Shown: positions 13,783-36,800, counted from the stretch's first letter. The stretch: 64,000 nt of DNA from Monarcha castaneiventris obscurior (GCA_026261815.1 JAMPIT010000484.1:9026501-9090500), one strand, 5' to 3'. Translations and numbers: made by a program. Notes: a model not told the origin generated them from the letters alone.

Positions 13783-16509
13783 AAGTGGTAAGGATCATTA
13801 TTGTCAACATTCAAGAGAACCAATGTTTTCAGTAAGATAGTTACATATTGCAACAAAATGTGTACTAGTGTTGTTTACTTATTTGAAAAAAACTTTTATA
13901 TTTGAGATATTTTGACATAAACAAAAAGGATGTAACAATTTATCACTGTTACATTAGTTTAATGTACAAAGAATAACAAATCTCAGAGGAAAATTACAAA
14001 AAAACAAATTTAGAATGTCATAAGAGCACAGGAGGTTACAGATTATGCCTTTCCGGCTGGATTCTACCAAGCATTTTAAATTTTGAGGGGCACTTGATTT
14101 GGTATCCTGTGTGCAACAAGCTTTTTTGTGAAAATGAGTCATTTTCCCCCCAAAATAAGTCACCGCCTTGTTCATTTGTAGCCCTTTATGGAGTCTTAGA
14201 AAGTGCCATGTCCTGCTAGAGCCAAATATCACTGCTGAATCCTGAGGGGGTCACATCTCTCCCACAGGAGCTTCAGTCTGTGATCTAGGTTTGAACACAC
14301 TGAGCCCAGGCTGGCTGTGCACAGCTGGGGCAAGGGGCCAGGTTGTACCCGTGGAGGAAGGACCTGCAGCCACATTGCCCAGAGACGTTTCTGACATTTG
14401 ACACAGAAAAGGCTCTGAAGGGCTGTGGCAGAGCTTGTGGACAGAGTCCCCTCCAGGGAATTTCCTCCTCCTCCTCTCCATCATTAAACGATGCAGACAA
14501 AGTGGGTCACTGGTTGACAACACTTCAGCCAAATGTTCTGTGGATCTAAGGGTTTATGAATCTCAGAGTTACTCTTCATGTCCCATTGAAATCATCTGTG
14601 TACATAACAAAGCTGAATTTCACGTTTTCATCACCAGGTCACCCAGAGGGGGTTGGCATTGCAGTTCACCTTCACATTCCTGAACACATACATCCCTGGA
14701 TACCAGTGACTTTGGAAAGATCTTTCCTTTAAAAGCTAAATCATAGGAAATTTCAGAAGTGACACACAATTGCCAAAGATCTTCCTTGGGAAAATACTTG
14801 TGGGCAAACATTTAACAGTTTTCAAGGCTCCTAGCAATCATGTTTCAGGGAGTGTAAAACAGCCATGTGACTACTGTGATTAGCTGCAAGTAAAACTAGG
14901 CATGAAAATCAAGATGAGCCTCTTCCATGGACACCTCACTTCAAGATCTTACCATTATTCTCAGCAAAGCTTTAGCAGGTGAGTTGAAGTGTGAATAAAA
15001 GGGACTCAAAGCAAGAAGGAAACACCCTAAATGCAGCAGGCTGGACACTGTCAGTTTTGCCATCACCAGCAACAGAGTCAGGATGGAGAAAGGCCAGGCA
15101 GTCTTTTGTTCAGAAGAACAGTGCTTGTTTATTGATGGTGTAAATGTTGCTAAGCAATATGGATTAATTTAAACCCCTCATCCTTTCCCAATGTGTACAC
15201 CACCTTCAGCAAAGAATGCTTTGTGAATATAGTAGAAGTTGGGGGGTTATTCCAGATCAGTCAAATTTAATTATAGAAGAACCTATAGAAGACAGATTAT
15301 CAGCCAGTTACTCAATAAAGAAACTTTTAAGCATATTTAGAAATCAATACCCATTTTATTAAACCAGATGTGCCAGTGCCCAGAGGAAAATAATAGAGAA
15401 TGGAATAGAAAATATCAATATGGCTGATAGAAACTATTATCTTTTCATTAAAAATGGTATGTAAAATAAATACAAAATAGGGGGAAAGGCATTATATCAG
15501 GATAGGTTAAATAAGACATCAGCTTGGAAAAGAACTCAAAGGAGAAGGGCCCAGAAAGTTAAAAACTATTTCAGGAATGATAAAGGGGAACAATTTCTCA
15601 CAAGACAATATTTAAGCAGCATCAGTGAAACTGCTCAGCCAATCTGAAACAAAGAAGCACATCATTGAACACTCACTGCCATCAGACATTGGAGAGGCCA
15701 AACCCAGAAAGGTGTCTGGAAGGTAAGTGTATTGAAAACCAAGCCTAGAGCTCTGGATGTGGATACAGGCTCCAGTCCAGTAAATCCCAGTCTGTGGCGG
15801 TGGATGGCAGAGTTGGTGGCAACACCCTGGGGAGGTACAGCTGGGTGCTTTGTGCCCCTGATCTTCTCACTGCAGGCAGAGCTTTGGGCTGAGAGACCCT
15901 AGATCTGAGGCCCAAACCCCATTCTTAGTGACACAGCCTGCTTTTACCTTTTCCAGAAGGAGTACTCTTAGCTGTATTAAACTCTGTTTGCTGAGGGAGT
16001 GAGGCGGAGGAGCTGTGCTTCACAAACCAGTTCCCTTTGGGACAGTTCTCTACAGACATTCTCACCCACGCCTTTGCCCGGAGTAGGAGCATGGAACGCA
16101 GCAAGGGGAGAGAGGAGAGGTCAGCACAGACCCATCCCCGCGAAGGGCTCTCTGCCTTCCTGGGAAGGGCTGCTCTCCCAAAGCAGCAGGCAGCTCTGGC
16201 ATCTCTGGACATGCCCACACTGGAGAGCAGGACAGCTGCATGCTGCATTTTGTGAGCATTAATGAGAGAAATGCCAGGAACGGTCTGTGCTTTTGGAGAA
16301 AACGGCATGTGGATGCTTCGTCCTCTGAGCTGGACCCATAGGGAAGAAAATGGGGAAACCCCCAACAATTTGTCAGCAGCACTTAAGAGAATCCACATCA
16401 CAAGGAATTGCTCGTGTCAGGGGAGACAGACATTTCACACCAGTGCCATGTCACCGTGCCTCACCCATTGTCCCTGGCAGGCACAGAAGCACCCCCAGGT
16501 GCCTCGCCA
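13783..16509. other. Intergenic, no gene supported
   Basis: AT-rich with a gradual rise in GC towards the CpG-rich patch. Nothing recognisable is present. Confidence 0.55.
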
Positions 16510-16960
16510 GCCCAGGGAAACTAAACTTTGTTGTCCGACGGAGTTTTGCTGCACGGAGGCGGGCTGGGGAGGATCTGGGACAGTGTTCCACCTGGAGCGG
16601 ATGGGCAGTGGGCAGGGACAGAGATCGGGAGGAGTACCCAGGGCTCTGCCCATATACATTCTCCATCTCGGCAGCAGCAAATGTCGGCCCGTTACCTGGG
16701 ATGCTGGCAGAGCAAGCTCCGGCCTCCTGCCCACCGCAGCTTCAGGCTCCCTCCCAGGAGAAGCTCTGCGGTAGGAGCCAGGGCTCACCCCTCCGCAGAA
16801 GCTGGCCGTGCCTCGCAGCTGAGCACGCCTGCTCCGGTGGGAGATGGGTGCTGGGGCTGGGAGAACAGCGAGTTCCTGCCGCCGAGTGATCTCCTGCCAT
16901 CGACTGCCAGATCCTGAACTTTGGCTCCGGCCAGGAGGCAGTAAACGAAGCAGATAATTG
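16510..16960. promoter_or_regulatory. CpG-rich patch in otherwise AT-rich DNA
   Basis: About two dozen CpGs in 450 bp, well above the flanks. Open frames of 130-180 codons appear on both strands, as expected from GC-rich DNA, and none resembles a known protein. It could be the promoter of an unseen transcript or an intergenic (orphan) CpG island. Confidence 0.4.
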
Positions 16961-17726
16961 CCTGGCAGTGAGTGATAGGGAGTCAAGGGTGAGCGGGCAG
17001 GGAGGGGTGGGGGATGAGCGGGAGGATTATGTTTCAGAGGGAAGTATTTTTTTAGGATTTGTCTATGCAGGCATTCGGGAGCTTTTCTGAATCACATGGG
17101 CTTAGCCCCAGGAGAAGGAGGACTCACTGTAATTTTACACCTTTTCAGCATTTCAGCTGGTTCTGCTGAAATCTGCATAGGGATTAAAGATGGGAAGGGA
17201 CAGAGAATTGATTTCCTTGCCTTTGGTCTCCAGGACAAACATTCAAAGGTAAATCACAGTTTAGAATTTTTTGATGGCATGAGTGGAGAGAGGAAGGAGC
17301 CAGCAGCTGACAGTAATAAATTAGGAAACAGTATTAGGAAATAATGCCAGGGAGAAATGTCACTGCTGCTTTCAGCCTTGGGGAATCCATATCCAAGCAG
17401 CTCAACATTTACTTTAGTATCCAGAGCTTGTGTGCAACTTCTCTCAGGCCCAGAGCAGCAGCAGCTCTGAGGGAGAGGCCTGAGCTCAGGTCTCCAGTGA
17501 AGAAGGCAAGTCAGCTCATTGCATGGACAAATATCTCAGGCTTCCACCCTCCGTGCCAAGGGTTAGCAACAGCACTGTGTCCTTCAGCAAACTGACACTC
17601 AAACTGTCACCTGCAAAGGGAAGTGGAGCTTATCTATGGCCTATTGCTAAAACTTTGATACTGATCTTTATGGCCATGCTTCTAGTAAGCCTAGGGACAA
17701 CCTATGCATCATAAACTGCTAAAACA

Positions 17727-17785
17727 GAACTGTCTGAGCTGAAACTGAACTGTCTGAGCTTAAACTGAACTGTCTGAACTTCAAC
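17727..17785 (+). repeat. Three tandem copies of a 20-bp unit
   Basis: The unit is GAACTGTCTGAGCTTAAACT with one or two changes per copy, at 17727, 17747 and 17767. It is a small local minisatellite with no gene context. Confidence 0.9.
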
Positions 17786-18459
17786 TAGTGTCTGAATTCA
17801 GAGACAGATGTTAGTAAAAATCCTGTCCAGTATCTCCTGGAAGTTTACATTTTTACGAGGTTTAAGATACACTTGCAGAACTATTCTAATCCATTGAGGT
17901 AATGGAAAATGTCTTCAGTTTTATACACAAATCTCCTTAAATTAGAAATAGTTTTCCATTTCAAGCATCCAGCATCAGGCAGCCTGCTTCTCCCCTTCAC
18001 TGGACAGCTTTCTCAGGGCAGGGTCTGCTGGGCAGAAAGATAAAGTGTGGTGTAAAATGGCATCAGACAGAGCCATGTCCAAAGCCAGACGCAAATGAGC
18101 ACAGCCACCTGTGAGCCGATCACCCAAAAGGCATCCTGGAGAGCAGAGAAGAGGCAGGAATCCCAGCAATCCCTACACCCACCCTCCTGGGAAGCCCCCG
18201 GCTGCAAGGCAGGCATCTCCCTGCCATCATCTGAGTCAGGAGTAAAAGTCCCCAGGATGCAGCTGCCAGGGCAGCCGGATCTATTTTCAGCCAGGAGAGT
18301 TGGGCAGCGCCATTGAAGCCCTTCAGTGCAGAGCACACCCGGTGCCAGTGTCACAGTGCCACAGCACGCATGGCTTCATGCCACTGACTCAGCAGGCATT
18401 TTAGCCTGTGGCCTGGACAAGCCAGCAGTGTTGTCACACATTACGGTTGGAAGCAGGAT

Positions 18460-19066
18460 GTAATGAGGAGAAGAACATGGGCCACCAATATGCCCTTGTG
18501 GCAAAGAAGGCTGCCAGCCTGCTGGGCTGCTTTAGGAAGAGCACTGTCACCAGGCCTGGGGAGATGAACCTTCCTTGCTCTCAGCACTGGTGAGGCCACA
18601 GCTGGAGTGCAGGGTCCAGTTCTGGGCTCCCCAGTACAGGAGAGGCATTGACATACTGGAGCAGTCCAGTGAGCACTGCAGAGACAGTGAAGGGACTGGA
18701 GCATTTGCTAAATGAGGAGACCAGGAGAGATGGAATTGTTCAGCCTGGAGGAGGCTTCGTGAGGATCTTACTGATGTGTATGGATCCCTGATAGGAAAAG
18801 GTTTAGAAGATGGAGCCAGGCTCTTCTCAGTGGGATCTAGTGACATTGAAATACATGAAGTTCCTCTTAGACATAAGAGAGAACTTGGTTTTCGGTGAAG
18901 CTGGAACTGGTTGCCTCAAGAGGCTGTGAAGTTTCTATCCTTGGAGATATTAACTGAACATAGTCCTGGGCAACCTGCTCTAGTGGGTCCTGCTTTGAGC
19001 AGAAGGGCTGGACTCTGGGCTGTGTCCAGAGATGCCTTCCTGCCTCAACTGCTCTGTGATCATGTG
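18460..19066 (+). mobile_element. CR1 LINE, diverged 3' fragment
   Basis: The plus strand carries recognisable CR1 segments in order: GCCCTTGTGGCAAAGAAGGC, CCAGTTCTGGGCTCCCCAGT, GGGACTGGAGCAT, TTGTTCAGCCTGGAG, GGGCAACCTGCTCTAG and a terminal CTGTGATCATGTGA. Several indels and substitutions mark an old copy. The 5' limit is approximate. Confidence 0.8.
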
Positions 19067-22000
19067 AACTGTGTGTTGGTGAAAACTACTTTGCTCAGGC
19101 TGTACGCAAGGCTGGGCTCTCACCTGCACAAACGGGATATTGACATAGGAGTCCTCTTACCCAAGAGGCAGCAGGTAATAAGAACAATGTAGAAGTGGAA
19201 AACTGAACCATTAGAGGCCAGTTGGGCACATGCAAAGCTATAGGTGGTGCTGTGTCCTAGTGTATGGTGTTATTTGAAGGTACCTGGCCAACCCAGCCTC
19301 CGCTGTGCAGACCCCACGGAACTAGTCAGGGTTTGCCCATAATTTTGTAAAAACACCAGCCAAACTGACAAAGATCAGATTTGAGGCCTGTCTCTTCCTC
19401 TGCCCAGCAGTGTCCAGCAGCAGATGTTTATAGAAATAACAGAAGAAATGAAACATTCATTGTGCCTTCCCTAGCACACCCTCCAAATCCCATCAACTGG
19501 CAATTCAGGAACATCCTGTGCCAAGGTTTTGCAGCCCTATCAGTTTTCAGTAGATCTTGATGAACTGTTCTTCTGTGATTTCTTTTTTTTTTTTTGCATT
19601 CTGTTTAAATATTGCTTGATTTCCTCACCCTGTGTCTTGTCCCGTGAGAAATATGAGTAAATGCACCCTCTTGACATTGCTCACCATTTGTAAGATCTAC
19701 CTTACAATGTACCTTTTCCAAACTGGACAGTCTGTACTGTATGTCCCTCCCACAGGCTGCTTCCTTTAATTAAGCAAACTTGATCAAGACTGACTTGTCA
19801 GGGGTGTTCCAAGGACTTTTCTGTCACTGTAGCAATGCTTACTGTGCACAAAAACCACTTGCACACAATGGGAAGAGAAATGCAAGCACAGAAGATTTAT
19901 CTGTCAGGGATTACTTCTGGAATACTTCCAGACACCTCAAATCACCACTGGAAAAATCACTTGCATCAAAGCAGAAGGGCCAGGAGGATGTACAGCCCAA
20001 GCGTCTTGGGGCATTCTGTGCTGATTTTGATATAGCAAACTCAGATGTTACCAGCACAAGGAGCATGAAGAAAAGTATCATTGGTATCACTTGCTGACAC
20101 CAGTGTACCAGCTGCTACTGTGTGCCCTTAAACTGCAGATACACTGCCTGAATTCCCACAAGAACCTGGGCAATTAGAAAATAACATTTGAATGCAAATC
20201 TGGGCCTCTGAAAGCAAAAGAGTCCTCAGGGTATAGGAAATTATGCCTGTGTTAAAATCCTTCTCTCTTTCTGAGGCTGCACACATTAGAGGCAAGGAAT
20301 TCGCAAATTTTGTATGGCAGAATCTTTAGAGGCATGAGCAGCTTTTAAAATATTTCCAGGGTGCCTGGGTTTCCGTTTTTGAATAAGCAAGCAGATGTGT
20401 CTGATGAGCCTTTGCAAAGCTCTTCTTCTGCTGCCACTGCTGTTGGAAAGCAGCCCCTCATTCGTGATTGTCTTCTGCCATATTTGACTTAGCTTAAAAA
20501 CACCAAATGAAATCAACCATGGTAAACAACTGAATGTTATCATGCAAAATACAAAGCTCTGCAAAAACCTTGGAGTGAGGAGAATATAGAATATAATTAG
20601 GTTATGTCAGGATCTGAAATGTTTAAGAAAAAAGTATTAAAAGGGATAGTTCAGCAGAAGGAAAAGAGTCTACAGTTACTAGTAACAACTGAAGTAGTAG
20701 AGAGTGAAGGGAATATTTCAGTCTTCCAGAGCAAGTAGTGCTTAAGGCCACAGGCTGGTGAGGCTCAGCTAGTGACAGCAGAGCCAAGGTAAAGTGCTGA
20801 GCACTAAGCCAGAGGCCAGTGGCCAGTACACAGACTGAGAGTGGGCTCCTTGCTGCTCAAGTGCAAAAGCCGTGCTTTGAAACCCAGCAGCTCCGTCCAG
20901 GGCACTACTAGTCCCTGATTTGGTCTTCAAGAATTTTATGTTTTTCACAGTCTGCAGCACTTAGGATTGATAGGACTGGGATGGGAGGGAGCTCTAACCA
21001 TAGTGCACAGCTCATGACCAAGCCTTGGGGATCTCAGCCTTCCTCTGCTTCAGCTCTTCCCAGCTTTCTGGGAGCTTAGGAGGTCAACAGGATGCAGTTG
21101 ACAGGGCAGCTGGAATGGGCAGCTTTAAGCATTACCGTCTGGAATTTTATGAAAGAATATGCACTTCTGTCCCTCCCAAGAAGTGTCAGTATTTCTGGAC
21201 CACATAAACAGAATTGAAAATAAAATTCAGCTTTGTAACTGTTCTTAAAATTGGAAGTTGCTTCTAAGTACCACAGCCCCAGCACAGAAATCAGAAAGAG
21301 GCCAGAGCAGCCACCAAAGCAGCACAGAGCCATCAGAGCAGACCTGATCTGCTTGAAACTAGCTGGGATTTAGCCTCAGTAAACCCAGAACAGTGTTTAA
21401 AACCATTTGAGAGATTCATATCCTGTAATCACTTCTCCAAACCAGTACTAACTCAGTGTTCACACTGTCAGTATTGCATTCTTTTGAGGAGGAACAGCAG
21501 CCACTCCTGAGCGCTGAGGAGCAGGGAGGGCCCATGGTGGGTACAGCAGCAGCAGCGAGAATGCAGAGGCAGCTCCACGTGACAGAAATTTTCCCACACC
21601 AGGGGCCACCCCTCCTGCCCTGTAAAACACAAGAGGCGGACTCTGGGGAAGGCAGGTTCCCTTCTGGTCTTCCCAAAGAATTGGGAAGGAAAGTGCAATT
21701 CAAGACTTCTCAGCAGCACAGAGTGGGAAGTTTCTTTTAGGGCTGCCCGTGCCCGTGGAAAGCCCAGGTGAAGGCTGTGTCCTCTTGGTACAGGTCAACA
21801 GACCACACCAAGTACTTTCCACAAAGTATGTGTTATTTGTTCCAAGATGTGTATTTAGTGTGTTGCTTTATAGTTAAAAATTTGCATACAGGACTTGTAT
21901 GACAAACATGCCAAATGCTGAATATTCCTTTCCATAGCTCATGTCAGAAATTGAAAAATTAAAAGGCAAGGGGTTAGCAATCAAAGATAGCACAGCACAA

Positions 22001-22099
22001 CTTATTTCCCAATGAATCTCAGAATTAAGAATTGGAAAACTTTTGCAAAACTAAGCATGCATGACCACGCAAAAAGTAAATGAACCGAGGCACACATTC
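19067..22099. other. Intergenic between CR1 and the SLC25A20 3' end
   Basis: No coding exon, RNA gene or clear repeat is recognised. Some of it may be transcribed if SLC25A20 uses a more distal poly(A) site. Confidence 0.5.
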
Positions 22100-23210
22100 T
22101 AGCCAAGCAGCAGCTAGTTTTATTGAGTTCCAATAACACTGCATCACAACCAAAAGAAATTAAAAGTTGCTTTTTGCTTCTCAGTATTAGACATTTCTCA
22201 AATGAAAATGTGATTATGTTTAATAATAGTAAGAGAAAACCAAGGAACAGGAGAAAGAATAAAGTTAGACAAGACTGCACAGCCAGCATCCTCTTCATGT
22301 GTTCCCCTTGTGTCAAGAGAAATTCAGTTCTTGGAAGTGCTGATAAATTTTCTCACATCGATGACAGGGATTGAATCCCAGGACACAGTATTTGATGAAT
22401 CAAATATATCACAGATTGCTATGAGCCATGCTGTACTTTTGAAATCACATTTGGGCTCTCTTCAGTGGGACAGAAAGGGATTTGAGAGAAAAGTTCAGGT
22501 TAATCAAACGCATTTTCCCACTGGCTCCCTCAGTAAAGCTTAGTACAAATGTTAAACATAATGCATTTTGTGTCCTAGTTCCACAGAAAAGATCAGCGTG
22601 CAAGACCTGATATGGTACCTGCAACACCCCTCAACTCACTGAAACGTAGCTCTGGCCTCCCCCACTGAGTTGTGCTTACTGCTGTACACACACAGAAGAT
22701 TAAAAACAGTGTTAACACAGAAACAGCCACAACTGAAAAACTACAGGAGATGAAAACATTGTCTGACATTGCTTGCAGACATGACCATGTGCAGCTGCTG
22801 ACTTATGCCCTGAGAGTTAAGTACATGCTGCCAAATTATTTTAAGGAAGTTTTTCAGCATTAATAGCTACATGTTTCTTCAGTAAATAAAGAATTATATT
22901 TTAAGATGTGTCCCCTTCTTCCATGAGGAAGTACTTAAGGTAGCGTGTGTGACAGTGACAGCTGTCTGTTAGCAGCATTACTGCTGTGGTTGGCTCAGAG
23001 GATTCATCACCCCTAACTCCTCACCAACTCTGTGTCAGAAATACAGCTTGCATTTCTGACTGGCACATAGCACCACCTAAAGAATGTGAGCAAGGCAGAA
23101 AGGTATTAGGCAAACAATAATTCCTGAAACATTAAGTGATCATTCATTTATTCCTTTGAGGCAGACTTGCACTCTCTTCCTTCTCCTCTCTCATTTCAAC
23201 TTTCTAGTCT
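22100..23210 (-). other. SLC25A20: SLC25A20 3' UTR (extent inferred)
   Basis: Sequence downstream of the stop codon. Two AATAAA hexamers fit on the minus strand. One is at 23147-23152, only about 60 nt past the stop. The other is at 22119-22124 and is followed by a GT-rich stretch (TGTGTG), which favours it as the main cleavage site with a 3' UTR of about 1.1 kb. No other gene is visible here. Transcript data would settle the end. Confidence 0.4.
22119..22124 (-). terminator. SLC25A20: Candidate distal poly(A) signal of SLC25A20
   Basis: AATAAA on the minus strand with a downstream GT-rich element within about 30 nt. The position is consistent with a 3' UTR of ordinary length. The proximal hexamer at 23147-23152 is the alternative. 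Confidence 0.35.
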
Positions 23211-33365
<10,155 letters not shown>

Positions 33366-33699
33366 GGCGGCGGCGGCGGCAGCGGGTGAGCGGGACTGGG
33401 ACCAGAACCAGGATCGGGGCGCTACGTCCCTGCCGAGCCAATGCCGCCCCCTCCGCGCCGCGACCTTTAGCCCAGTGCAGGGCACGCCGGGAGGCGGGCG
33501 TGGGGTGGGCCGGGACCGCGGCGGTGCGAGGGGCCGCTCTCGGCGCTGTCACCGCGCTCCGCCACCGGGTGCCGTCAGCGGCCGAGCCCGGCCCGGGGGC
33601 CGCTCCTGAGGGCGCGGGGCCGCGTCCCCCCACACACCCACAGTGGTTCTGCCGCTCCCCCCCGCCCCAGCGCTGTGGCCCGGCCCGGCCCCGCCCCGC

Positions 33700-33777
33700 C
33701 CGGCGGAGGTGACGCACCGGGCCCGGCGGTTCCGGCGCGCAGGAGGTGCCCGGGGCGCCTCTCTCGCCGCCCGCCCG
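33700..33777 (+). other. ARIH2: Predicted noncoding exon 1 of ARIH2 (5' end not defined)
   Basis: A strong splice donor, CCCGG|GTAAGTG in form (GT at 33778), lies in the CpG island on the ARIH2 side. The first coding exon at 37614 has a proper acceptor and untranslated leader, so an upstream noncoding exon is needed, and this donor is the best candidate. The transcription start is not visible and the stated start is only a guess. The resulting intron 1 (33778-37613) is 3.8 kb. Confidence 0.5.
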
Positions 33778-33793
33778 GTAAGTGCGGGGTCGC

Positions 33794-33892
33794 GCCGTGC
33801 CGTGCCGTGCTATGCTATGCAATGCTGTGCCGTGCCGTGCCGTGCTATGCTGTGCCGTGCCGTGCTGTGCCGTGCCGTGCTGTGCCGTGCCG
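33794..33892 (+). repeat. Pentanucleotide array (TGCCG/TGCTA/TGCTG units)
   Basis: About twenty consecutive 5-bp units of the type GCCGT with C/T and G/A variants (TGCTA, TGCAA, TGCTG). It starts some 15 bp after the predicted ARIH2 first donor, inside the CpG island. It produces long spurious open frames rich in Pro-Cys-Arg and His-Gly-Thr on both strands. The mixed units suggest expansion followed by CpG decay. Confidence 0.95.
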
Positions 33893-36800
33893 GGGGTCCT
33901 GGCGTGGCCGTGCTGGGGCTGGAGCGAGCCCGGCGGGAGGGATGTGAGGCCGCTTATCCGTGCCCAGTGCTGGGCTCGGCGCTCCGCCCCGGCAGAAGCT
34001 GCGGCCCGGGAGCTCTGGAGCTCCAGGTGGCCGTGCGGCGGCGCCGCCTCGCCCCGCCGCCGTTCGGGCTTTCCCCGCACGGCTTCTCTCCCGCGGTGCC
34101 CTCCCACAAGCCTACGGCGCTCTGGCTGTGCGGGACAAGCGCAGGGGCTGGTCTCGCACGCGTTCCAAAAGAACGGACCCGAGGTAATTTAAATGCGCAG
34201 GGTATCGCCCTGCCCGAGTCCAGAGATGCCGTGGAAAACGTAGGTATCCCTAAAACAACTCGTTAAAAGCGACGATAGGTTAGAAAGGGCAGGAATGGAA
34301 CGGATCAGATGAGTTGGGAAGGATAAAGCAGCCGTGATAGTGTGAACCAAGACTGGCAAGAGGAAGGAAAGCAGGCAGTTCACGGGAGGAGTGTGATATG
34401 GCTGCAGGGAGGTCCCTGCAGAGTCATCTGTGATGAAAAGGATAGGGCATCTTCTGGTTTCTCGGTCTTGGATGAAAAAAGTCCTACCTAAAAAAACAGT
34501 GGAGAAGGAACAGCGAGGTGTGCACTGCATATGTGAGGAGGCAGTTGGGGATGATCCTCAAATTATGGGTTTGGGTGACATAGATGAAGATGTAATTAAC
34601 ATTGATGGCCAGTGTGGAGCTGAGGCTGTGGATGGTTTCAGGGAAGAGGGAGAGTGTTAGCCTGTCTAAAGGTTACATGGATAAGGAGTTCAGGAGGTAG
34701 ACTTGAGCTGCACTTTCTCTGTTTCAGGTAAATAAAGAGGTGAAAGAAGAAAAAACCGTATAAAATGGGTTGTGAAATATCAAAAGAAAAAGAGGAGGAG
34801 CAATCTCCAATTGGAGGAGTCTCCGCCGAAAGAGTCATTAGAGGAGTCCCACAAGGGTTGGCACAGAAGGCAAGAGATAAGAAAAGAGTGTTGTAGTGGG
34901 ATAAGGAATGAGGTGGGATCACATAATGTGGTGGCATGATGGAAGGCATTTTGAAGGCATTTTGTTTCAAAAGACCTTGTTACGAATTGTGTTGCAAAGC
35001 AGGAGTCAGGGAAAGGGCATCACTGTTGAGGGAGACAGCGGTGGGTGTGTTTAGGAGTTCCTGCAGGAAACTGGAGCCAGAGAGGCGACTAAATTGTATC
35101 AGTGTTAGTAAAGATACAGGAGTATCTTGGATAAAGGTGGTAAAGAAGGACCTCATCCTCCCTTTGGTAGGAAAGTGATCTAAGTATCGTTTAAAATGTT
35201 ATCATTTGGTCTTGGGAGTTATGGTAGTTATTTAAATAATCCTTGCTTTTTTGACCCTATCTTTTGAGCTTAACATCTTTATTGTCTTAAAAATTAGTGC
35301 TGTCAAGTAGTAGCTCTGTCTTGTCTTTGTATTCAGAGAGTTTGATTTGGGCATTGGGCTGAGTGTAGGTGAGATGAGTTTTGTTCCTGGTTTTCCGAGT
35401 ACCCTCCTTTGCTTTGTCCACAGAGCATATAGCTTATCCTTCCTCTCCCTCACTTGAGTCAATGTGGTGTCCAGTTATACTGGAAGTGAGCTCTTTCCTA
35501 GAATATTGGGACAGGAGTCACAGAAGTCACCCAGTCCTGCAGACTGTTTTCTCCTTGATAAATCCATACGTCCATTTGCCCCTGCAAACAGTTCCTCTGT
35601 TTGCTCGCAAAACTCTACTGGTGGCACAGAGAGACATCTCTGCACTCCTCTGACCCCCTCCCCAGTGACTGGGTGTAACTGGGAGATACTGGGCAGGCCC
35701 ATTACTCTACCTGGATATCTTCAAATATCTCACTGCTTGGATGTGACTTGTGTGTTGGAATAGCAGAGGACCCAGTCTTTTTCATGATTTTTTTTCTCTC
35801 TCTAGAGTGTGGAAGGATCTGAGTGAGTTTGAGAAGTTCCCTGGCCTGTGAAACTTGCTCAGGCTTTGTGGTGGCTGAACAAAGCTGTTGCACACTGGGC
35901 TGTCGATAGTCCACAGTGGGGTTAGAGGCTCAAATAAGTCATTCTTTTAACATAAGTTTTAGCAGGTAAAGATCCATTGCTTCTTTTATGCAGGAGCTCA
36001 GTGTCAATGCAGATTAAGCCCAGACTCTAAGCAGGGTAGAGGGAGGAATGAGGGTTTGCCTTGTGTCTGCCAAATCAGATTTCACATCTGTGTCTTTCCA
36101 GTATGGAGAGACTGTGTGTGTTCCTCTGAAGTCCTGTGGAAACAGTGCTATAAATTATTTGTGTGCTACGTATGCTGTGGATAGCTAAGGAATCAAGAGG
36201 CAAATGAGAGAAATGAAGACCAGAATTCAGGGGGTAGTGTAATTAGGTACTAGTCTTCAACCTCTCTGGAGGTTTGTATCTCCTGAACTCATTGAAGTCC
36301 CTCAAATTAATTGTACATCTCATCTCTTCCTGGTTATTGTCTGCTGCCTGGTCAGGTGACTGGAAATAGAAAACAAATGAGTTGAGGAAAAATAATGAGA
36401 ATTTGTGGTTGAGATTTCCTGTACTCTAAAGTCAGGATTCTCAAAGCTTGATTATGGTTTCCCTAGCAGCTACAAATTGCAGTACTGAGGGAATATATTT
36501 GAGTAGCAGAGCTGGCAACATAGTAATGCAAAATGGGAATGTATTTAAGGAACCAAATACATGCTGCTTGTGGAAAATAGAGCTTTGATTTTAATATGTG
36601 TTTTTATATGTAAAATTTTGTTACAGCCTTGTTTTAATTCTTCTGTATTTAATTTATTCTCTCTAAATAATTTGGTTAAATGGAAATTTACGACTAAATA
36701 GGAGATGACCATAATTCAAGGTTGATTCGTGCTTTACTGCTGAATCTTTCAGAGCTCAAATTCATACGGTTCAGTTACACAAGCAGAAGGTTTGTAGTTC

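Noticed and set aside
16262..16986. Overlapping open frames of 130-183 codons on both strands
   Set aside because: GC-rich sequence opens many frames at once. None resembles a protein or has a supported splice structure.
33366..33485. In-frame upstream ATG that would extend SLC25A20 by 40 residues
   Set aside because: The extension is Arg- and Ala-rich with no counterpart in the family. The ATG at 33365 has a near-ideal Kozak context and matches the known start.
33643..34266. 207-codon plus-strand open frame with Pro-Cys-Arg repeats
   Set aside because: It is an artefact of the same 5-bp repeat, which stays open in several frames because its unit lacks stops.
34430..34660. 77-codon acidic open frame in ARIH2 intron 1
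   Set aside because: It has no known relative, and ARIH2 is explained without it. An unrecognised leader exon cannot be excluded.
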